Below are positions 35,386 through 42,806 of a stretch of 64,000 bases of DNA, in pieces. The stretch is from the NCBI GenBank assembly GCA_964580725.1, contig CAZOLV010000009.1:17110-81109 (forward strand), written 5' to 3'. Below the pieces are notes generated by a model. That model saw only the letters and a list, made by a program, of their open reading frames with translations, was not told the origin of the DNA and did not search any database. This DNA comes from Amarolinea sp964580725 (GTDB taxonomy: Bacteria > Chloroflexota > Anaerolineae > SSC4 > Amarolineaceae). Each line of letters starts with the position of its first letter. Positions within the stretch are counted from its first letter, which is position 1. Made by a program: the position numbers and the translations under genes.

Positions 35386-35838
35386 AACCGGCCGATGCGA
35401 GGGTCGGCAGGCAGATCGTGCCTGCGCAGCCATCAGCGCGCTGTTTGGCAATCTTGTTGATTACCACTTCGAGAACTTGATTACAAGAATTTCATACTAG
35501 CGCGCGTTCCCGTGTATGTGATTCGCAACCCCGATGCGACCCCTCTCGCAACACACCCTGCAGATTGGGGCTGTGGTATTCTGTTCAACCGCCGTTCGCC
35601 GATTTTGGTCGCCGTTCCACATCTGGTTTTTCTCCAACCGGTGGGCGCTGACGGACGCGGCGACCCTGGCATAACGGCCTTCACCGACCTGTCGCCGTGG
35701 AATCGTGTTCTGGCCAGTGGTACCCGTGACTCGATGCCGCTTTAGTCTCGTCAAAGCATCATGTTCCCGTTTTTTTTTCACGGACGAAGTTCGAACCAGG
35801 CGCCAGGAAGTGAGTCAGCCGAAAGCGGCGAGGGAGGT
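35386..35838. other. Intergenic stretch without a recognisable gene
   Basis: About 450 bases. It holds a GCAGGCA / TGCCTGC hairpin (35408-35426) after the kinase gene, an open frame at 35512-35745 whose product resembles nothing I recognise, and an insertion-sequence-end-like motif at 35745-35771. It has no ribosome-site-supported gene. Confidence 0.6.
35745..35771. repeat. Possible solo insertion-sequence end
   Basis: GTCTCGTCAAAG then, seven bases on, TTCCCGTT. The same two words six bases apart occur at 63745-63770, just before a transposase-like gene. It is followed by a T8-9 run. It may be a relic terminus of the same element. Confidence 0.4.
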
Positions 35839-37461
35839 ATGGTGGTGGAGCCATTTGTCTATGATGTAATCGTTGTGGGAGCCGGCATCGCCGGCTTGAC
35901 GGCCGCGGCCTACAGCACCAGGGCGGGTCTGAAAACGCTCTTGTGCGAAAAAGAAAAGAAGACCGGGGGATTGGTCAATTCGTTCGAGTACAACGGATTC
36001 GTCTTCGATGGCGGCATCAGAGCGATCGAGAACTCGGGGATCGTCGTCCCCATGCTGCGACAGTTGGGATTACAGATTGAATTCCTGCCCAGCCCCGTCT
36101 CGATCGGCATCGGCCAAGACGTGGTGCAGATTGACTCGAAAGAGAGCCTGGCGGCGTACCAGGCGTTGCTGGAGAAGCACTTTCCCGACAATAAACCAGA
36201 CATTGGCCGTATCATGCAGGAAATTGCCAGGATCATGGGCTACATGGATGTCCTCTATGGCATTGACAACCCTCTGTTTCTGGACTTGAAGAGCAACCCG
36301 GGCTATGTATTCAGGACAATCCTGCCGTGGGCGCTCAAGTACACGCTGACCGCGCCCAAGATCGCAAAGCTCCGCGGACCGGTGGAAGAACACCTGGCCA
36401 GATTGACGACCAATCAAGCCTTGAACGATATCATAGCCCAGCATTTCTTTCAGCGGACTCCAACCTCCTTCGCCCTCAGCTATTTCAGCCTCTATCTCGA
36501 TTACCGCTACCCCAGGGGAGGAACCGGCGTTTTGCCCCAAACCCTGGAGCGATACGTGCTGGATCACGGCGGTGAGATTCGGCGCGAGACCGAAATCGCA
36601 CGCTTCGAACCCGGCCGCCGCCAGGTGACGGATGCCAGTGGCAATGTCTACCGCTACAAAAAGCTGGTCTGGGCCGCCGATCAAAAGGCACTCTACCGGC
36701 TCGTTGATCTGGCATCGCTGACAGACAAGCGGGTCATCGCCCGCATCCAGGCCAGGCAAGCAGCCCTGGTGGGTAAAGTCGGCGGGGATTCGGTGCTGGC
36801 CTTGTTTCTCGCAGTGGACCAGGCCAGCGACACCTTCGGGCGCATCTCCAGCCCGCACTTTTTCTACACACCCTCGACGGTCGGCCTTTCCCAGGTCAGC
36901 CTGCGCCAACTGTGCACCGATGACCCACAGCGTCCCAACGAATTGACCACTGACAGGCCGGCCATCGAGGACTGGCTCAGGCGGTTCCTGGAACACACCA
37001 CCTACGAGATCGCGATCCCCGCCCTGCGGGATCGCACGCTGGCGCCTGAGGGCAAGACCGGCCTCGTCATCAGCACGCTCTTCGATTATTCCCTGACCAG
37101 ACACATCGAGGCGCTGGGCTGGTATGGCGAGTTCAAGAAGCTGGCGGCGGATCACATCATTCGGGTGCTGGATGCAAGCATCTATCCGGGGCTGCAGACC
37201 AAGATCATCACCAGTCTGACCTCGACGCCGCTCACACTGGAAAGAGTCGCCGGCAACTCCGAAGGCGCCATCACCGGATGGGCTTTTACCAACGACGTCA
37301 TGCCGGCGGTGCGCAGCCTGCCTGGAGTCTCCAGATCGGTCTTGACCCCCATTCCGGACACTTACCAGGCAGGGCAATGGACCTATAGCCCCGCCGGTCT
37401 GCCCATTTCCATCTTAACCGGGAAGCTGGCTGCGGACCGAGTCATCGAAGACCTGGCTTGA
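35839..37461 (+). CDS. FAD-dependent oxidoreductase, phytoene desaturase (CrtI)-like
   Basis: 540 residues from ATG 35839, preceded by GGGAGG; the upstream ATG at 35761 gives a non-conserved leader. Rossmann FAD motif DVIVVGAGIAGLTAAAYSTRAG with the following E39-region LLCEKEKKTGG, FDGGIRAIENSG, and a C-terminal part ending TYQAGQWTYSPAGLPISILTGKLAADRVI, as in the amine-oxidase/CrtI/carotene isomerase superfamily. Likely an isoprenoid or polyene desaturase or isomerase; the substrate is open. It overlaps the convergent SDR gene by 20 bases. Confidence 0.85.
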   Translation: MVVEPFVYDVIVVGAGIAGLTAAAYSTRAGLKTLLCEKEKKTGGLVNSFEYNGFVFDGGIRAIENSGIVVPMLRQLGLQIEFLPSPVSIGIGQDVVQIDSKESLAAYQALLEKHFPDNKPDIGRIMQEIARIMGYMDVLYGIDNPLFLDLKSNPGYVFRTILPWALKYTLTAPKIAKLRGPVEEHLARLTTNQALNDIIAQHFFQRTPTSFALSYFSLYLDYRYPRGGTGVLPQTLERYVLDHGGEIRRETEIARFEPGRRQVTDASGNVYRYKKLVWAADQKALYRLVDLASLTDKRVIARIQARQAALVGKVGGDSVLALFLAVDQASDTFGRISSPHFFYTPSTVGLSQVSLRQLCTDDPQRPNELTTDRPAIEDWLRRFLEHTTYEIAIPALRDRTLAPEGKTGLVISTLFDYSLTRHIEALGWYGEFKKLAADHIIRVLDASIYPGLQTKIITSLTSTPLTLERVAGNSEGAITGWAFTNDVMPAVRSLPGVSRSVLTPIPDTYQAGQWTYSPAGLPISILTGKLAADRVIEDLA

Positions 37462-38374
37462 GGCCGGTCAATTGCATGCTCACATCCCAAACCTGGCGGC
37501 CCAGCGCCCGATCCAGGGCTGGCGCGGCCGGTTTCTCATCTATGGTCAGGTGGAAGAAGCGACCGCTCACGTTCGCCATTTCGGGAGCGGCGGCCAGATA
37601 GTAGAGCGCCTCTCCAGAGATGGCGGGGTCCTTGAGGGTGCGCCAGATCACATTGTTCTGGAACCATCTGTAGAGCGGCCCATTGTTCATGCCGATGTTG
37701 GTGCGCACGTCCCCTGGGTGCATGGCGTTGATGGTGACGCCGGTGCCTTGCAGCCGATCGGCGAATTCCCAGGTGGTCAGCAGTTGGGCAATCTTGGATG
37801 CGCCGTAGCTCCAGTAGCCGTTGTAGCGCCGGTGCGCCCAGTTCAGGTCGTTCAAATCCAGCCCGCCGAACCTGTGGCCTTCAGAATTCACCTGGATGAT
37901 GCGGGCAGGCGCGCTCTGCTGCAGCCGTGCGAGCAAGAGCTGCGTCAGAAGAAAGGGCGCCAGGTGATTGACGCAGAAGACCGTCTCGAAACCGCCCCTG
38001 GTGATGATGCGGCTGGTCGAAAACAGCCCGGCCGAATTGATCAGCACATCAATGCGGGGATAGTTCGCCAGCAGAATCTCGGCCGCGGCGCGCACTGTGG
38101 CGAGATCGCTGAAATCCGCGATGACGACATCTACCGGCGCGTGGGTGTGCGCCAGAAGCTCTCGGCGAACCTCCTCAGCCTTGCCCTGGTTCCGGCCGAT
38201 CATGATGATCTGCGCGCCGGCGCGGGCAAGGCGCCTGACCGCTTCCAGGCCCACGCCCGAGGTTGCCCCTGAGACGACGCAAACCTGCCCGTCCAACGAA
38301 GCGCTGGTGGTCTTCTGACTGGCCCGGCGGTTCTCGAGAAACCGCAGTTCGTCTGGCAATTTGAGTGCAGCCAT
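37442..38374 (-). CDS. Short-chain dehydrogenase/reductase (retinol-dehydrogenase-like)
   Basis: 310 residues from ATG 38374, which follows AAGGAGG. NADP-binding GATSGVG, downstream basic GRNQGKAEEVRREL, DVLINSAG, the active-site Ser in IIQVNSEGH and YGASK (Tyr-X3-Lys). MHPGDVRTNIG is typical of the RDH11-13/protochlorophyllide-reductase-like branch. It is convergent with the FAD oxidoreductase and 10 bases downstream of the NTF2-like gene, so SDR and NTF2-like genes form an operon; together the three may modify an isoprenoid or aromatic compound (inference). Confidence 0.9.
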   Translation of the reverse strand: MAALKLPDELRFLENRRASQKTTSASLDGQVCVVSGATSGVGLEAVRRLARAGAQIIMIGRNQGKAEEVRRELLAHTHAPVDVVIADFSDLATVRAAAEILLANYPRIDVLINSAGLFSTSRIITRGGFETVFCVNHLAPFLLTQLLLARLQQSAPARIIQVNSEGHRFGGLDLNDLNWAHRRYNGYWSYGASKIAQLLTTWEFADRLQGTGVTINAMHPGDVRTNIGMNNGPLYRWFQNNVIWRTLKDPAISGEALYYLAAAPEMANVSGRFFHLTIDEKPAAPALDRALGRQVWDVSMQLTGLKPGLR

Positions 38375-38384
38375 CGTTCCTCCT

Positions 38385-38915
38385 TCAACCGAAGACCTTG
38401 CGCATGAACCGGCGATAGCGGTTCTTGAGCAAGGGGATGCCGTCGAGAATGGCCCCCCACAGGTCGAAATAGTCGCGCTGTGCGATGATCCGGCCGTCCT
38501 CGTGTAGGGTGAGTTTGGTGCTGCCATACAGGGGCGTGGGGGGATACTTCGTGAAAGCCATCGTCATGATCCAATCCATCAGGATGACATTCGAATCCTG
38601 GGCGATTGAGAGAATCTCCATGTGCAGACTTTGACAGCGTTGCGTCAGGCGCTCGCAGAGGCCGACGAATTCTTCCATTCCTTCGATGCGTTGGATGGAG
38701 TCCTGGAAGACCACATCCGGATGATAATACGGATACAAATGAGACCAGTCAGGCTTTCCGTTGGTGTTATAGGTTTTGGACCAGAGTTCCCTGACCGTGT
38801 GGATATTCAGTGTTTTGAGACGACCGGCGTCGCCGTGATTGGCCGGCACGGGACCGGTGTTCGCTTCATTTGCTCGATTTGCTCGATTTGCTTCATTTAT
38901 TTCATTTGCCACCAT
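38385..38915 (-). CDS. NTF2/SnoaL-like protein
   Basis: 176 residues from the ATG at 38915; an ATG at 38981 would extend it. After an unusual N-terminal repeat of N-[ER]-A (NEINEANRANRANEAN, encoded by a 9-base repeat) comes an NTF2-like cone fold: ELWSKTYN...YYHPDVVFQDSIQRIEGMEEFVGLCERL, MEILSIAQDSNVILMDWIMTM, KLTLHEDGRIIAQRDYFDLW. The family includes small hydrolases, isomerases and ligand-binding proteins. Coupled to the SDR gene ten bases downstream. Confidence 0.75.
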   Translation of the reverse strand: MVANEINEANRANRANEANTGPVPANHGDAGRLKTLNIHTVRELWSKTYNTNGKPDWSHLYPYYHPDVVFQDSIQRIEGMEEFVGLCERLTQRCQSLHMEILSIAQDSNVILMDWIMTMAFTKYPPTPLYGSTKLTLHEDGRIIAQRDYFDLWGAILDGIPLLKNRYRRFMRKVFG

Positions 38916-39146
38916 GCGCCGCTTCTCCAAGAGCCTCCATTGTGTTTGTGAACGGAATAGAAACAGATTGCTGATCGGCAAAGATCAGGCACAGATTGGC
39001 CGCCATTATATCGAGTCATCATTGCTCTGTCCAATGCGAGATTGTGCAGCCTGTCGCCCTGCCGCACCACAGCCAGCCAACCGGCGCGATCTCCGGCCGA
39101 TTTGTCATCTTCCGCCGAAGTCGCTCCACCGTTTCTATCTGGAAAC

Positions 39147-39203
39147 GTATCATCTCAATAATTCGGGTCAAACGCCTGTCAGGTTTTCCAAAACTTGACA
39201 GGT
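39147..39203. repeat. Dispersed palindromic element, copy 2
   Basis: GTATCATCTCAATAATTCGG then a CCTGTCAGGTTTTCC segment and an inverted CTTGACAGG. It shares the GTATCAYCTCAATMATTCGGG end and the CCTGTCAGGT core with the element at 58685-58746. No coding frame. Confidence 0.65.
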
Positions 39204-39208
39204 TTGCA

Positions 39209-39275
39209 CTCAATGAAGAGGGTGAGGGCGCTGTCAACCGGTTGAGAGTGAACTGAGTGGTAGTCATGGAGAATT
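39209..39275 (-). pseudogene. Short relic of a MalT-like regulator
   Basis: ILHDYHSVHSQPVDSALTLFIE aligns by eye with the Walker B region of MalT-type NTPases (LVLDDYHAIDAQPIDQTLTF at 52.9 kb in this window). Only about 22 residues remain, squeezed between the palindromic element and the methylase relic. Confidence 0.35.
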
Positions 39276-39680
39276 CGGTATACGATCGGAACGTGGGCAA
39301 GTTCATCGGCCAAGCTTGGAGAGAGACAAAGTGACTCGATTGTCACATCATCCCGGCCAAGAAGAGTAGCCTGTGAGGAGCGACCCGCATACAACTCGAT
39401 GAGCGTAAGGTTCAGATCATCGGGAAGTCGCTTGCCGTGGGTCTTCTCCCCGGTACGCCCATCATAGCTGACCAGGTATCGGATACCTCTTGGTTGAGCT
39501 CGTCCAGGGTTTGAACAAACTCACAGAACTGCAAGTTCTGAAGGTATCGAGTGTCGCGGTTTCCGCAGACTCCCTGGTAAGGCGGATCCATGTACACAAG
39601 GTCGGCCGGAGTGGTCTTGTTGCTCCAACGGCTTGCACTTCGCTCTGCGAAGTGCTGTGGATGAAATCATAGTCCAAGAT
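39276..39680 (-). pseudogene. DNA adenine methylase (D12 class) pseudogene
   Basis: The catalytic motif LVYMDPPYQGVCGNRD is present, followed by FVQTLDELNQ. One base is missing after CAA (around 39490), which shifts the continuation into another frame: RGIRYLVSYDGRTGEKTHGK, RLPDDLNLTLIELYAGRSSQ and TLLGRDDVTIESLCLSPSLADELA. The N-terminal SAM-binding FxGxG part is missing entirely. A clear inactive relic, probably of a restriction-modification or phage methylase. Confidence 0.75.
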
Positions 39681-39689
39681 CGCTCTCGC

Positions 39690-40125
39690 AACAAACCGTG
39701 TAGTGGCCTAACTCCAGGATATCGCGGTACAGGTAGGAGCCAACCAGCTCGCCCAGCAGCCGTTCGCGCAGCGCCGGGTCCGCAGTCAGGATGCCGGGGT
39801 AGCCGCCCCAGATTAGCCAGCGCTCAAGCTCAGCGCGCGCCTCGAACAGTCCGACGGTCGCCGCCAGTTCGGCATAGCTGGCGGGGTAGAGGGTGAAAGT
39901 CAGCTTGCGCCCGGTCAACGGTTCCGACACCTTGCGCGCCAGGTCGAACGACGCCGATCCGGTGGCGATGATGGCGGCCTGAGGGGTAGTTGTCCACCAG
40001 GATTTTGAGGTTGAGGCCGATCTCGCGGACGCGTTGGGCCTCATCAATGACAAAGAGGCGATTGTCACCGAGCAGCTCGCCCAGCGTGCGCCGGTTTTGA
40101 CTGGCGAGCGCCCAGTGGACGACTG
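39690..40125 (-). pseudogene. DUF4143-type ATPase pseudogene (middle fragment)
   Basis: Frame one gives RRTLGELLGDNRLFVIDEAQRVREIG then LNLKILVDNYP (Walker B). After an extra C near 39985 the next frame continues QAAIIATGSASFDLARKVSEPLTGRKL, TLYPASYAELA and WLIWGGYPGILT...LVGSYLYRDILELG. Walker A and the C-terminal nuclease part are lost. It lies head to head with an intact, divergent DUF4143 ATPase of a different subtype. Confidence 0.75.
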
Positions 40126-40172
40126 TACAATTTTGCAGTACAGTTGCATATTTGTACAGTTTGTGTTATGAT
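40122..40172 (+). promoter_or_regulatory. Promoter with ACTGTAC/GTACAGT operator-like repeats
   Basis: ACTGTAC-N9-GTACAGT (40122-40144) is a perfect inverted repeat, and GTACAGT recurs at 40154-40160. TTGCAT (40144-40149), 17 bases, TATGAT (40167-40172) forms a sigma70-like promoter overlapping these sites, about 45 bases before the DUF4143 ATPase start. A dimeric repressor binding site is a reasonable inference. Confidence 0.55.
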
Positions 40173-40216
40173 GCAAATGCCTTGTGGCTTAACCTTTCGG
40201 TGCATGGAGCGCTGCG

Positions 40217-41368
40217 ATGATTACCAGAACCCTAACTGCCAAGCTGCTGGCCCTGGCGCAGAAGTTTCAGGTCATCACCCTCACCGGGCCGCGCCAGTCC
40301 GGCAAGACCACCCTCGTGCGGGCCGCCTTCCCGGCCCTACCCTACGTCTCCCTGGAGGAGCCGGACATCCGCCAGATCGCGTTGACCGATCCGCGCGGGT
40401 TTCTTGCCAACTACCCGGCCGGCGCCATCCTGGATGAGGTCCAGAACACCCCTGACCTGTTTTCCTACATCCAAAGGCTGGTGGATGAGGACCGGCAGGT
40501 CCAGTACATCCTGACCGGCTCCTCGAACTTCCTGTTGCTGCAAAAGATCAGCCAGACCCTGGCGGGGCGTACGGCCGTGTTGCACCTGCTGCCGTTCTCC
40601 TTCGACGAGTTGGCGCCGGGCGCCGAACCGTATGAGGACCTGATCTTCAAGGGCCGCTACCCGCGCATCTACGACCGCGACCTTGCGCCCACCGATTTCT
40701 ACCCGGCCTACATCCAGACCTACGTCGAGCGAGATGTGCGCCTGCTGAAGAACATCGGGGACATCAATGCCTTCATCCAGTTCATCCGGCTGTGCGCCGG
40801 CCGGGTCGGGCAACTGCTCAACCTGGCCGGCCTGGCCGACGACGCCGGCATCAGCCCGAACACGGCCAAAGCCTGGCTCTCCGTGTTGGAGAGCTCTTAC
40901 ATCCTGTACCGGCTGGAGCCTTATTACCGCAATTTCGACAAGCGGTTGGTCAAATCGCCCAAGCTCTATTTCTATGATACGGGGGTGGCTTGTTCACTGC
41001 TGGGCATCCGCGACGCGGACCAGGTGGCCCTGCACTACATGAAAGGGGCGCTGTTTGAGAACCTGATCATCAACGAGTTCATCAAGCGCAGCTTCCATCG
41101 CGGTGACAACCGCCAGCCCTATTTTTGGCAAGACAATCATGGGAAGGAGATTGACTGCCTGCTGGTGGACGGTGAGCGGGTCACGCCAGTTGAAATCAAG
41201 GCCGGCAAGACGCTGGCCACCAGCTACTTCGACAGCCTTAAATACTGGCGGCCGCTGGCCGGCCTGTCGGGAGAGCAAGGCTACGTGGTCTATGGCGGGG
41301 AGCAGTCGCTGCAAACCGGCAGCGGCGCGTTTGTCAGTTGGCGCCACCTGGACCGCATCCCGGATTAG
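40217..41368 (+). CDS. AAA ATPase with DUF4143 (PD-(D/E)XK-like) domain
   Basis: 383 residues. AAA part: Walker A TGPRQSGKTTLV (about 26-37), Walker B AILDEVQNTP (about 74), sensor TGSSNFLLL. The middle winged-helix-like part is GQLLNLAGLADDAGISPNTAKAWLSVLESSYI. The C-terminal DUF4143 domain has LFENLIINEFIKR, DNHGKEIDCLLVDGERVTPVEIKAGKT (the D-x-E-I-K nuclease-like core). The family is widespread, of unclear function, and often sits in accessory regions. The start lies behind a promoter with palindromic sites. Intact, unlike the copies at 39690 and 55336. Confidence 0.92.
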   Translation: MITRTLTAKLLALAQKFQVITLTGPRQSGKTTLVRAAFPALPYVSLEEPDIRQIALTDPRGFLANYPAGAILDEVQNTPDLFSYIQRLVDEDRQVQYILTGSSNFLLLQKISQTLAGRTAVLHLLPFSFDELAPGAEPYEDLIFKGRYPRIYDRDLAPTDFYPAYIQTYVERDVRLLKNIGDINAFIQFIRLCAGRVGQLLNLAGLADDAGISPNTAKAWLSVLESSYILYRLEPYYRNFDKRLVKSPKLYFYDTGVACSLLGIRDADQVALHYMKGALFENLIINEFIKRSFHRGDNRQPYFWQDNHGKEIDCLLVDGERVTPVEIKAGKTLATSYFDSLKYWRPLAGLSGEQGYVVYGGEQSLQTGSGAFVSWRHLDRIPD

Positions 41369-41518
41369 TGGGCCGCATGGGTGTCTGATTACACCTTGAA
41401 ATTCCCGCACATCAAGCAGGATTTTCAAGGTAGTGGCGAGGCGATTCAGGACTGTCATGGCTTCCTCCCTCGTTGCGTGTCCGCCGGAACACCGCAGGCG
41501 TGGTTTTCGCTGAGAACA

Positions 41519-41635
41519 TCAGCCTCTCCTACGCAGCCTGGGAACGATGAACGACACGCGACGGCGATAGGCCAGGTACGCCTCGCCGAAGCGCGCCGCC
41601 ATCTCCTTTTCTTCGCGGTCAAGATCATTCGTTTG
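41519..41635 (-). pseudogene. C-terminal fragment of an isoprenylcysteine-methyltransferase-like protein
   Basis: DREEKEMAARFGEAYLAYRRRVSFIVPRL matches the conserved C-terminal EExxLxxxFGxxYxxYxxxVxRxxP motif of ICMT/PEMT-type membrane methyltransferases. No N-terminal part or start is found. The remaining 41369-41518 shows nothing recognisable. Confidence 0.4.
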
Positions 41636-41690
41636 GCCCCGACAGCTTCTCGAACAGCCCGGCAGGTGCGTTCCGGCCGCAGCATCGTGC

Positions 41691-42260
41691 TCACGACGTT
41701 GCTGCGCTGGCGCCTCGACCCGACACGCCGCCCAAGAGTCCCGCAGACATGCAGGCCACAATGGCCAGGAGACTTGGCCAGCCGAATGCGCCGAACCCCA
41801 GGAACATCAGCACCGTGAGCGCCGCCGCGACGGCCCCCACGATCAGCCCATCGAACGCCGCCCCGCTCCTGGCGCCTTTTACGAGTGTGCGGGCGCGCCA
41901 GAGCACCGCCAGAGCGGTCGCCACGATCAGGCTGACTGGCAGCAGCCGGCTGTCCGCGTACAGCGCCGCGATACTCTGGCTGATCTGTGCACTGACGGCG
42001 GCGTAGGTCCGCCCCTGCCGGCTCAGCTCGAACCACAGCCGGAAGGCGACGATGAACGCCGGAACCATGTACACGGCGAAGCCGAGACACCAGGCCGCGA
42101 TCCCGTTCAGCAATCCCTTGCGCACGCGCACCCCTTCCATCCTACTTGCGACTCGATGTTCGACCGGATGTTCGATCCGATGTTCGACCCGATGTTCGAC
42201 CGGATGTTCGACCCGATGTTCGACCCGATGTTCGATCCGATGTTCGACCCGATGTTCCAT
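41691..42260 (-). CDS. Small membrane protein with N-terminal [VI]EH[RP] repeats
   Basis: 189 residues from ATG 42260, preceded by AAGGAG. Residues 1-36 are a tetrapeptide repeat (MEHRVEHRIEHRVEHR..., encoded by a 12-base minisatellite). Then four predicted membrane helices: GIAAWCLGFAVYMVPAFIVAF, LLPVSLIVATALAVLW, GAAFDGLIVGAVAAALTVLMFLGFG and WPSLLAIVACMSAGLLGGV. I do not recognise the family. The good ribosome site and helix pattern argue that it is translated despite the repeats. It lies downstream of a duplicated FtsX fragment on the same strand. Confidence 0.6.
   Translation of the reverse strand: MEHRVEHRIEHRVEHRVEHPVEHRVEHRIEHPVEHRVASRMEGVRVRKGLLNGIAAWCLGFAVYMVPAFIVAFRLWFELSRQGRTYAAVSAQISQSIAALYADSRLLPVSLIVATALAVLWRARTLVKGARSGAAFDGLIVGAVAAALTVLMFLGFGAFGWPSLLAIVACMSAGLLGGVSGRGASAATS
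42155..42260 (-). repeat. 12-base minisatellite GGTCGAACATCG at the start of the membrane protein gene
   Basis: Nine units of GATGTTCGA[CT]C[CG] on the plus strand, in frame with the gene and beginning at its start codon (ATGGAACATCGG). Unit length 12, so copy number can vary without a frameshift. Confidence 0.9.
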
Positions 42261-42275
42261 CTTGCTTGCTCCTTG

Positions 42276-42454
42276 TGATGCGTGACGATGACGCCGATCT
42301 GGCCCCACGGCACGGGCCGGGCGCGGCCGGCGGTGATGACGCTGAAGAGCTGGCCGATGATGGCCTGCCCCAGCAGGATGCCCGCGCCGGCGCCTAGACC
42401 GATGCCCACCAGGGCGATGAAGCTGGCCTCCAATACAAAAGAGAGCGTGATCAT
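42276..42454 (-). pseudogene. Duplicated fragment of the FtsX-type permease C-terminus
   Basis: Encodes MITLSFVLEASFIALVGIGL, GAGAGILLGQAIIGQLFSVI and TAGRARPVPWGQIGVIV. The intact permease has the same ~60 residues near 42885-43070 with only a few substitutions (about 90% DNA identity by eye). After QIGVIV the frame runs into the 12-base repeat. It marks a partial tandem duplication. Confidence 0.85.
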
Positions 42455-42477
42455 CTCAGGTTTGTACGGTTGCAGCG

Positions 42478-42560
42478 GCCTTAATTCCTGGCAACGACGC
42501 CGGCAAGGTGATCATCATGCCAGCTTTCGATGAACCTCTGCCGGAGTTCGACGAATTATG
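42478..42560 (+). pseudogene. C-terminal tail of a DUF2281-like antitoxin
   Basis: The frame reads NDAGKVIIMPAFDEPLPEFDEL-stop, matching the toxin-binding tail (xGxxxMxxDFDxPLPxF) of DUF2281/VapB-like antitoxins. Its stop overlaps the PIN gene start as ATGA. The N-terminal DNA-binding part is absent. Confidence 0.5.
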
Positions 42561-42806
42561 AGAGTACTCCTCGACACCCACACCTTCCTGTGGTGGAACA
42601 CGGACGATCCCCGACTCTCTTCGGTTGCGCGCGAGGTGATTGCCGATGACCGCAACGAGCTTTATCTCAGCGTGGCCAGCGCTTGGAAGATCGCCACCAA
42701 GGCCGCCCGCGGTTCACTGATCTTGTACCGGCTCCAAACTGTACAGTTCGCGACTTCCCGGTCTGTTCACACGGGCCGGGAAGCCGCGACTCGCCCCTAC
42801 TCGTAA
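42558..42806 (+). pseudogene. Truncated PIN-domain (VapC-like) toxin
   Basis: MRVLLDTHTFLWWNTDDPRL (first catalytic Asp) and LYLSVASAWKIATKAARGSL are typical of VapC, but the usual catalytic Glu in SAWEIA is Lys here, and similarity ends at about residue 54. The last 28 residues are unrelated sequence at the junction with the ABC permease gene. Inactive relic, paired with the antitoxin tail just upstream. Confidence 0.75.

Noticed and set aside
35497..35781. Overlapping frames of 77 and 94 codons on opposite strands in the 35.5-kb spacer
   Set aside because: No ribosome site, no recognisable motif, and codon use like random high-GC sequence.
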